A stretch of DNA of 39,672 nt from JABDJZ01 sp047619685 (GTDB taxonomy: Bacteria; Bacteroidota; Rhodothermia; Rhodothermales; UBA10348): assembly GCA_047619685.1 (NCBI GenBank), contig JBLHLC010000035.1, positions 1-39,672 on the forward strand, given 5' to 3'. The notes beneath the pieces are model-generated. The model was not told the DNA's origin. It saw only the letters and a program-made list of their open reading frames with translations, and did not search any database. Both the position numbers and the translations under genes were made by a program. Of the stretch, positions 34,783 through 39,672 are shown piece after piece. Within the stretch, counting starts at the first letter, position 1. The number at the start of each line of letters is the position of its first letter.

Positions 34783-35592
34783 CTAGAACGTGACGTTCAG
34801 AATCCGGTGGCGGCTAACGAACCCCGCCCTGCCGATGGCCTTTTGCGCCGCCACGTTTTCCACCTCGGTCGAGCAGATCGACCGTTCTCCGTTTGCCTTG
34901 CTGTCTGCCCGTAGACGGGTGAGAATGTAGGTGGCCCAGCCATTGCTCCGATGATCCGGGTTGACCATCACGCCCAGGTCCGCGACTCCGGCCTGAGAAT
35001 CACTCCTTCTGCATTCGCCAACCGCAATCCAGTCGTCATCCCGGGACAGGACAAACAGCTCTTGTCTTTTGATCAGATTTGCGGAATACCCCCGAAGCCA
35101 ATCGCTCAAATCATCCTCGCCGCCCAGGCAGGTCTGCTGAAGGGAAATAGTCCGCTCCAATTCTTCGGGCTTAAGGAGGCGGAAGGTCAGGCCATCCTCC
35201 TCTGCATGGGTGGGAGGGACCTCCGCGTCGATTTCGTACAGGTACGTATGGACGGTCACGCTCTTTTGGCGGTCAAGGCAACAGGAGAGGTGGGGCGGGT
35301 CGATGGTGCTCACGACCGCCTCAGTGATCGTGCCCTGAGCAATGACGTGGTCCAACAACGAGCGCCTGTGCTTTTCGAACGCAGGCGTCACATGGAGCTG
35401 AAGCAACGTCCCCTCATCGGTGGCCGCGTAGTAGCCGGCCAAGGCGCCTTCCACCCGAATTTCCGAATGGGGCGCCGGGTCAGTGAAACCGGCGTCCCAC
35501 ATGCCATCCATGGGTCCGACTAGACTGCTCAAATATTCGGCCTTGAGATCCTGGATGCTGGAGAGGTCTGGGCAGGGGTGGAGGGAGATCAT
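34783..35592 (-). CDS. GNAT family N-acetyltransferase
   Basis: About 269 aa. The ATG at 35592 is preferred; a longer frame to 35730 would overlap the upstream gene with non-protein-like sequence. The C-terminal half is a GNAT domain: LTFRLLKPEELERTISLQQ, WIAVGECRRSDSQAGVADLG, then the acetyl-CoA binding loop VMVNPDHRSNGWATYIL (a Q/RxxGxG/A variant), and AAQKAIGRAGFVSRHRIL. The N-terminal half looks like a degenerate second GNAT-like domain (GALAGYYAATDEGTLLQLHV), so it may be a tandem-GNAT protein. It follows the DUF5808-like gene on the same strand by 44 bases. Acceptor substrate unknown. Confidence 0.8.
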   Translation of the reverse strand: MISLHPCPDLSSIQDLKAEYLSSLVGPMDGMWDAGFTDPAPHSEIRVEGALAGYYAATDEGTLLQLHVTPAFEKHRRSLLDHVIAQGTITEAVVSTIDPPHLSCCLDRQKSVTVHTYLYEIDAEVPPTHAEEDGLTFRLLKPEELERTISLQQTCLGGEDDLSDWLRGYSANLIKRQELFVLSRDDDWIAVGECRRSDSQAGVADLGVMVNPDHRSNGWATYILTRLRADSKANGERSICSTEVENVAAQKAIGRAGFVSRHRILNVTF

Positions 35593-35636
35593 TCGGTATC
35601 CGGGGGTGATTCGATGGTGCTCCGCTCCAACATGCT

Positions 35637-35933
35637 CTAGCCGATAGCCACTAACGCGAAGCTCATTATCGCGAGCATGATCAGGACCAGCATTACGATA
35701 GCCCCGGGGTGTGCAAAGTTGATGGTCCAACCCAGTCCAGTCCGCTTGGGGAGCATGTACCGAGGATCATCGGGATTGTTATAGAAGAGTACGCCATGCC
35801 AGTGCTCCGCCTCGTTCGGCACCAGGTTGCGCCATTCCTTTGTAACTATTGTCTTGTAGAAAACAATAGACGTGATTCCGAGAATGCTGGCAACGAAAAC
35901 GTAGATCATGGCAGGCAGACGCTGGTTTCTCAA
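35637..35933 (-). CDS. DUF5808-like small membrane protein
   Basis: A 98-aa protein with two membrane segments: IYVFVASILGITSIVFY near the N-terminus and AIVMLVLIMLAIMSFALVAI at the C-terminus. Between them is the recognisable motif FYNNPDDPRYMLPKRTGLGW followed by TINFAHP, which defines DUF5808-type proteins. Some relatives are fused to larger permease-like proteins. Function unknown; probably an inner-membrane protein co-transcribed with the GNAT gene. Confidence 0.75.
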   Translation of the reverse strand: MRNQRLPAMIYVFVASILGITSIVFYKTIVTKEWRNLVPNEAEHWHGVLFYNNPDDPRYMLPKRTGLGWTINFAHPGAIVMLVLIMLAIMSFALVAIG

Positions 35934-36057
35934 TGGTACGGTAAATCAGGCAAAAGGATACCCTGAAGGGCACATTCGTGTCCTCTGCCGTCAGTAGTTT
36001 CCCCAACCGGCCTCAGTCCACATACCGCTGCCGAGCGGTCCACCGTATTTGATCCCT

Positions 36058-37377
36058 ATGTCACAGTCGAACGAATATTTCCCTGGAGTTGGCCCTATCG
36101 AGTTTGAGGGTCCAGAGTCGACCAATCCGCTGGCATTCCGCTACTACGACCCTTCGCGCGTGGTCGGCGGAAAGTCCATGGACGAGCACCTCAAGTTCGC
36201 ATGTGCGTACTGGCACACCTTCTCAAACGGCGGAGGTGATCCTTTCGGGGGGCCGACCCGCAGGTATCCGTGGGACATCAAGACTGATCCCGTGGACCGC
36301 GCCCGAGACAAGGTTGATGCCGCCTTCGAGTTTATGTCCAAGCTTGGCCTGGGTTACTACTGCTTCCACGACTACGACATGGTGGAAGAAGGCAGTTCGC
36401 TCGCAGAGTCGGAGCGACGGCTTCAGACGGTGACCGACCATGCCAAGGAGAAAATGGCAGCCTCCGGTATCAAGCTGCTCTGGGGCACGGCCAATCTCTT
36501 CAGCCATCCCCGGTATATGAATGGCGCTTCCACAAACCCGGATTTCAATGTCGTGGCGTATGCCGGCGGGCAAGTGAAGCAGGCCCTGGACGCCACGATC
36601 AAGTTGGGTGGCGAAAACTATGTGTTCTGGGGCGGCCGCGAGGGATACATGTCCCTCATCAATACGGACACAAAGCGTGAACTGGACCACCTGGCACGTT
36701 TTCTCCACATGGCGAAGGACTACGCCCGGGGCCAGGGTTTCAAAGGCACGTTCTTTATCGAACCGAAGCCCTGCGAGCCCAGCAAGCACCAGTACGACTT
36801 TGACTCGGCCACGGTCATCGGATTCCTCCAGTCATACGGCCTGGACCAGGATTTCAAGCTGAATATCGAAGTCAATCACGCCACCTTGGCAGGGCACACC
36901 TTTGACCATGAATTGCAGGTGGCGGCTAACGCGGGCATGCTCGGAAGCATCGATGCCAACCGCGGCGACTATCAGAACGGCTGGGACACGGACCAATTCC
37001 CGAACAACCTGTACGAACTCACCGAGGCCATGATGGTCATCCTGCGAGCCGGCGGCCTGCAGGGAGGAGGCGTCAATTTTGATGCGAAGCTCCGCAGAAA
37101 TTCGACCGATCTGCTGGACCTGTTCCACGCGCACGTGGGAGGTATGGACCTGTTCAGCCGCGCGCTTCTGGTGGCTGACCGCATTCTGAGGGAGTCTCCG
37201 ATCGAGGAGATGCGGTCGGACCGCTATTCGTCGTTCGACGACGGAAAGGGGAAGGAATTCGAGGCTGGGAATCTCTCTCTTCAGGACCTCCACGCCACGG
37301 CGTCAGGGCAGGGCGAGCCGGCCCAGTTGAGTGGCCAGCAGGAACTCTACGAGAACATCATGAACCGGTTCGTGTGA
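36058..37377 (+). CDS. xylA: Xylose isomerase
   Basis: 439 aa, the usual length of a class II xylose isomerase; converts D-xylose to D-xylulose (and can act on glucose). The ATG at 36058 is chosen over a TTG at 36049. The catalytic His and Asp are in CFHDYDM (His at about 104). The substrate-contacting N-terminus is GGGDPFGGPTRRYPWD. The metal ligands lie in FIEPKPCEPSKHQYDFD, LNIEVNHATLAGHTFDHEL and SIDANRGDYQNGWDTDQFP. VNFDAKLRRNSTD and HVGGMDLFSRALL complete the family pattern. There is no xylulokinase or transporter next to it, so the rest of the pathway must be elsewhere. It stands alone on the plus strand between minus-strand genes. Confidence 0.96.
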   Translation: MSQSNEYFPGVGPIEFEGPESTNPLAFRYYDPSRVVGGKSMDEHLKFACAYWHTFSNGGGDPFGGPTRRYPWDIKTDPVDRARDKVDAAFEFMSKLGLGYYCFHDYDMVEEGSSLAESERRLQTVTDHAKEKMAASGIKLLWGTANLFSHPRYMNGASTNPDFNVVAYAGGQVKQALDATIKLGGENYVFWGGREGYMSLINTDTKRELDHLARFLHMAKDYARGQGFKGTFFIEPKPCEPSKHQYDFDSATVIGFLQSYGLDQDFKLNIEVNHATLAGHTFDHELQVAANAGMLGSIDANRGDYQNGWDTDQFPNNLYELTEAMMVILRAGGLQGGGVNFDAKLRRNSTDLLDLFHAHVGGMDLFSRALLVADRILRESPIEEMRSDRYSSFDDGKGKEFEAGNLSLQDLHATASGQGEPAQLSGQQELYENIMNRFV

Positions 37378-37397
37378 CGGGGACGCGCGCGCTTGGA

Positions 37398-37428
37398 GGC
37401 TGAACCCGGCATTCGCCGGCTGCCAGCC
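37398..37428. terminator. Stem-loop between convergent xylA and amidohydrolase
   Basis: GGCTG (37398-37402) pairs with CAGCC (37424-37428), and inside it CCGGC (37406-37410) pairs with GCCGG (37415-37419) around ATTC. It lies in the 54-base gap between the two convergent genes; no T-tract follows, so the terminator role is inferred from position. Confidence 0.4.
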
Positions 37429-37431
37429 AGC

Positions 37432-38697
37432 CTATTGCTTGTAGATGGTGCCGCCCTTCATCACAAACGTGACCTGGCTCAGCGTTGAAATGTCCTCCAG
37501 CGGATTCCGCTGAACGGCGATGATGTCTGCCATCATGCCGGGCGCGAGTTCGCCCGTCTCGCCCGCCATCCCCATCAGGTCCGCCGTCTCGATGGTGGCC
37601 GAGCGGATGGCGTTGATCGGGCTCATGCCGTACGCGACCATGACCTCAAAATCGACTGCATTGGTGCCGTGGGGAAGTGCTCCGATATCTGTGCCATAAG
37701 CGATGCGGACGCCCTTCTGGACTGCCTTCGCAAAGGTGGCCTTGTGGGCCGATGTGATGGCGATAGTCCGCTCGCTCCATTCTGCCGGAGGGCGGTCGCC
37801 CATATATACTGAGATGGTCGGCACCCAAAAGGTGCCCTTTTCGACCATAAGATCCAGGGTTCGGTCATCCATGAGCATACCATGTTCGATGGATCGGGCG
37901 CCCAGATCCACGGCATCGTACGCCCCGGGACCGCCGTAGGCGTGCGCCGCCACCGGGATGCGAAAACGGGCGGCTTCCTTCATCACCAACGCAATTTCAT
38001 CGCGATCAAACTGCGGAAGCGGGGTCATGTCCTCCAGATTGATGTGCCGCGTCGTTCCGGTGGCGTAGAGCTTGATCCAGTCCGTGCCGTACTTGACCTC
38101 CGTCCGGATCTCGGCCACGATGGCATCGTCCGAATCAGTCAGAACGCCGAACTGTGGAACATCAATCTGTGGCGCCAGACCATTCTGGTTCATGTATCCG
38201 CCGGTGATCGAGAGCGCACGCGTTGACACCTGCAAGCGCGGCCCGGGGACGAGTCCGTCGTTGATGGCATCGCGCAGGCCCACATCTGCCCAATCCGCCC
38301 CTTCCGAGTCCATGTCGCGTACCGACGTGAATCCGGCCATGAGTGAGGCGCGGGCAGCGGCGACACCTTCCACGGTCCTGTAGGGAATCGACTTGTTCAG
38401 GATCGGGTTGTTTGAGGAATAATCCGGCTGAACAAGCAGGTGGACGTGCGCGTCCATCAGTCCGGGGAGAACAAACTGGCCGGAAAGATCGACAATCTCC
38501 GCGCCGGTCGGAACGTCTACATCCCGGCCCATCGCCTCGATACGGCCGTCCCTCACCAGGATCACAACGCCTCGCTCTACCTCTCCGGTTCTGACGTCCA
38601 GTACGGCGCCGGCGCGAATGGCCGTGACGTTTTGCGCCCCGGCTTGTGGCGCCGCCAAACAGGCCGCGAGGGTAAAGAGCAGAGCGAAGCGTTTCAT
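37432..38697 (-). CDS. Secreted amidohydrolase (imidazolonepropionase-like)
   Basis: 421 aa with a Sec signal peptide (FALLFTLAACLAAPQAGAQ). It is a metal-dependent TIM-barrel hydrolase of the amidohydrolase superfamily. The first metal pair is HxH in LMDAHVHLLV, followed by the bridging, probably carboxylated Lys in DWIKLYATG, His in VAAHAYGGP, His in SIEHGML and the catalytic Asp in AYGTDIGALPHGTN. A small beta-sandwich is formed by both termini (VLPG, ADIIAVQRNPLEDI). Close families include secreted Xaa-Pro or Xaa-Arg dipeptidases, so a dipeptidase or N-acyl hydrolase role is plausible. Its ATG lies 7 bases after the stop of the alcohol dehydrogenase remnant, so it probably shares that transcript. 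Confidence 0.9.
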   Translation of the reverse strand: MKRFALLFTLAACLAAPQAGAQNVTAIRAGAVLDVRTGEVERGVVILVRDGRIEAMGRDVDVPTGAEIVDLSGQFVLPGLMDAHVHLLVQPDYSSNNPILNKSIPYRTVEGVAAARASLMAGFTSVRDMDSEGADWADVGLRDAINDGLVPGPRLQVSTRALSITGGYMNQNGLAPQIDVPQFGVLTDSDDAIVAEIRTEVKYGTDWIKLYATGTTRHINLEDMTPLPQFDRDEIALVMKEAARFRIPVAAHAYGGPGAYDAVDLGARSIEHGMLMDDRTLDLMVEKGTFWVPTISVYMGDRPPAEWSERTIAITSAHKATFAKAVQKGVRIAYGTDIGALPHGTNAVDFEVMVAYGMSPINAIRSATIETADLMGMAGETGELAPGMMADIIAVQRNPLEDISTLSQVTFVMKGGTIYKQ

Positions 38698-38704
38698 GTC
38701 AGTT

Positions 38705-38985
38705 CTAGTTTACGATGACGGAGTAGCCCAGTGTATCGAAGGTGGTCATGGCTTCCAGCACATCGCCGGTTTGCTCAAGGGTAACCTCCTGAGTGACCAG
38801 CGCTGAGGGCTTGATGACACCGGTCTCAACCATGCGGAGCATTTCTGGATAGGCCCTGGCTGGCATGCCCATGGACCCGATGATGGTGAGTTCTTTTCCG
38901 ACAATGAGGTCGGCTGGAATGGGGAGAATGCCGCGTTCCTTATCGCCAGTCATGCCGAGCCTTAGGCACGGCGAAAGGATCGCTT
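38705..38985 (-). pseudogene. Zinc-type alcohol dehydrogenase, C-terminal remnant
   Basis: About 90 residues of the extreme C-terminus of a medium-chain (MDR) alcohol dehydrogenase: LGMTGDKERGILPIPADLIV, GKELTIIGSMGMPARAYPEM, then an ALVTQEVTLEQTGDVLEAM helix and the closing GYSVIVN. The whole zinc-binding N-terminal domain and the Rossmann GxGxxG are missing, so it cannot be active. A 105-aa frame starts at an ATG at 39022, but its first 15 residues are unrelated. The break lies next to the structured element at 38995-39049. It directly precedes the amidohydrolase gene. Confidence 0.8.
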
Positions 38986-38994
38986 TCATTCCTA

Positions 38995-39049
38995 ATGTAA
39001 GTGGCTCGAGAAGCCCCGGCAATGCCGGGAATCCCCGAAAGACTTACAT
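38995..39049. repeat. Structured element with nested inverted repeats
   Basis: ATGTAAGT (38995-39002) and ACTTACAT (39042-39049) form a perfect 8-bp outer inverted repeat. Inside are CCCGGC/GCCGGG (39015-39020 with 39024-39029) and the alternative GGCT/AGCC (39003-39006 with 39012-39015), which overlap at one base. It lies exactly at the break of the alcohol dehydrogenase remnant and 54 bases upstream of the M1 peptidase start. It could be a small mobile element, an attachment-type site or a leader structure. Confidence 0.6.
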
Positions 39050-39103
39050 CTTGAGCGGTACTATGGTTGCGGCGCTATCAACTCCAAGTTCCGGAAGTCA
39101 ATC

Positions 39104-39672
39104 ATGCTCAGGAAAATCGTACGGGTCGCGCTACTCGCTCTGGTTTCAGTCACTCTCGTATCACCGGCCAATTCGCAGACGCGAAGGCCTGTACCGTATC
39201 CGGTCATCCCGGACCTGGACTTCCAGCAGGCGCTTGAGAACGGGACCCGCAGCACCACCGGGGCGCCGGGAGCCAATTATTGGACCAACACCGCTGACTA
39301 CGTGATCTCGGCAACGCTCTCGCCGACCTCGCGCATCCTGCGGGGGGCGGAGACCGTGTCCTATCACAACAATTCCCCTCACCAGCTTGACAGCGTGGCC
39401 GTGCACCTTCGCCAGAATATTCACGCCGAGGGGGCCGTTCGAAACCGCCCGCAGCAGGTGACCGGGGGTGTAAGGCAGCGCGGAGTTTGATATGTCCTGG
39501 AGTTATGAGGTGCCGGGCCTGGGTGCCTCCAGAAACGGAACGGACGGAGACGTTTTCTACTCCGCGTACTGGTATCCCCAGATTGCCGTCTACGACGACA
39601 TACAAGGCTGGAAAGCGGACCAGTACTTCGGAAATGGGGAATTCTATATGGGATACGCCACGTATGATGTTT
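39104..39672 (+). pseudogene. M1 family aminopeptidase, 5' part with internal deletion
   Basis: A Sec signal peptide (VALLALVSVTLVSPANS) leads the N-terminal domain of an M1-type (gluzincin) aminopeptidase: NTADYVISATLSPTSRILRG, AETVSYHNNSPHQLDSVAVH, LRQNIHAEG. After VTGGV, at about 39472, the frame drifts and stops at 39490. Family-like sequence resumes one frame over from about 39480 (EFDMSWSYEVPGLGASRNGT, FYSAYWYPQIAVYDDIQGW, GNGEFYMGYATYDV) and runs off the window. Relatives have several dozen residues between these parts, so there was an internal deletion with a frameshift. The catalytic HExxH region lies beyond the window. The start has GGAAG 7-8 bases upstream. Broken, or an assembly error. 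Confidence 0.85.

Noticed and set aside
1..39672. CRISPR array, rRNA operon or prophage
   Set aside because: No regularly spaced repeats, no rRNA-like conserved blocks and no phage structural or lysis genes were found.

Overview
The window is about 60% G+C, with closely packed genes on both strands and two GC-rich non-coding stretches of about 1.5 kb each. A very long secreted protein ends in a type IX secretion (T9SS) type A sorting domain. A hybrid two-component regulator of the Bacteroides type (kinase, receiver and AraC domains) opens the window. Many starts lack a good Shine-Dalgarno sequence. Together these suggest a free-living or host-associated member of the Bacteroidota / Rhodothermota / wider FCB group; this is inference, because no rRNA or universal marker gene is present.

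Layout. 1-1643: 3' part of the hybrid regulator. 1644-4775: eroded accessory region with a bidirectional terminator, tRNA-3'-end-like sequence, a VWA-like gene remnant, an SH3-domain lipoprotein, and a phytanoyl-CoA dioxygenase gene cut by an IS3-family transposase fragment. 4776-9665: two secreted amidase-signature enzymes separated by a 1.55-kb non-coding stretch. 9666-12001: inverted-repeat cluster, an ABM-domain monooxygenase and a Dda/RecD-like SF1 helicase. 12147-19587: secreted aminopeptidase P, an epimerase plus thioredoxin-fold lipoprotein operon, a short-chain dehydrogenase and a secreted S9 peptidase with an acidic insert. 19588-21114: non-coding, with a 9-bp tandem array. 21115-27886: beta-propeller/phosphoesterase lipoprotein, a frameshifted diheme cytochrome c, and a propeller/cytochrome dehydrogenase. 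27894-29896: an FtsX/MacB-type permease broken by two independent lesions. 30356-34717: the T9SS cargo protein. 34783-35933: a GNAT protein and a DUF5808-like membrane protein. 36058-37377: xylose isomerase. 37432-39672: a secreted amidohydrolase behind an alcohol dehydrogenase remnant, then an M1 aminopeptidase gene with an internal deletion.

Two themes stand out. First, many products are exported hydrolases (two amidases, aminopeptidase P, S9 peptidase, amidohydrolase, M1 peptidase, phosphoesterase), which suits scavenging of peptides and amides in the envelope; a cytochrome c and a propeller-cytochrome dehydrogenase suggest periplasmic oxidation of small organic substrates. Second, at least six genes are visibly broken by truncation, frameshift, nonsense mutation or deletion. 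That points to ongoing gene loss or to consensus errors in the assembly. I did not find a convincing new multi-gene defence or mobile system. The least explained features are the repeat cluster at 9721-9831, the structured element at 38995-39049 and the two large non-coding blocks.
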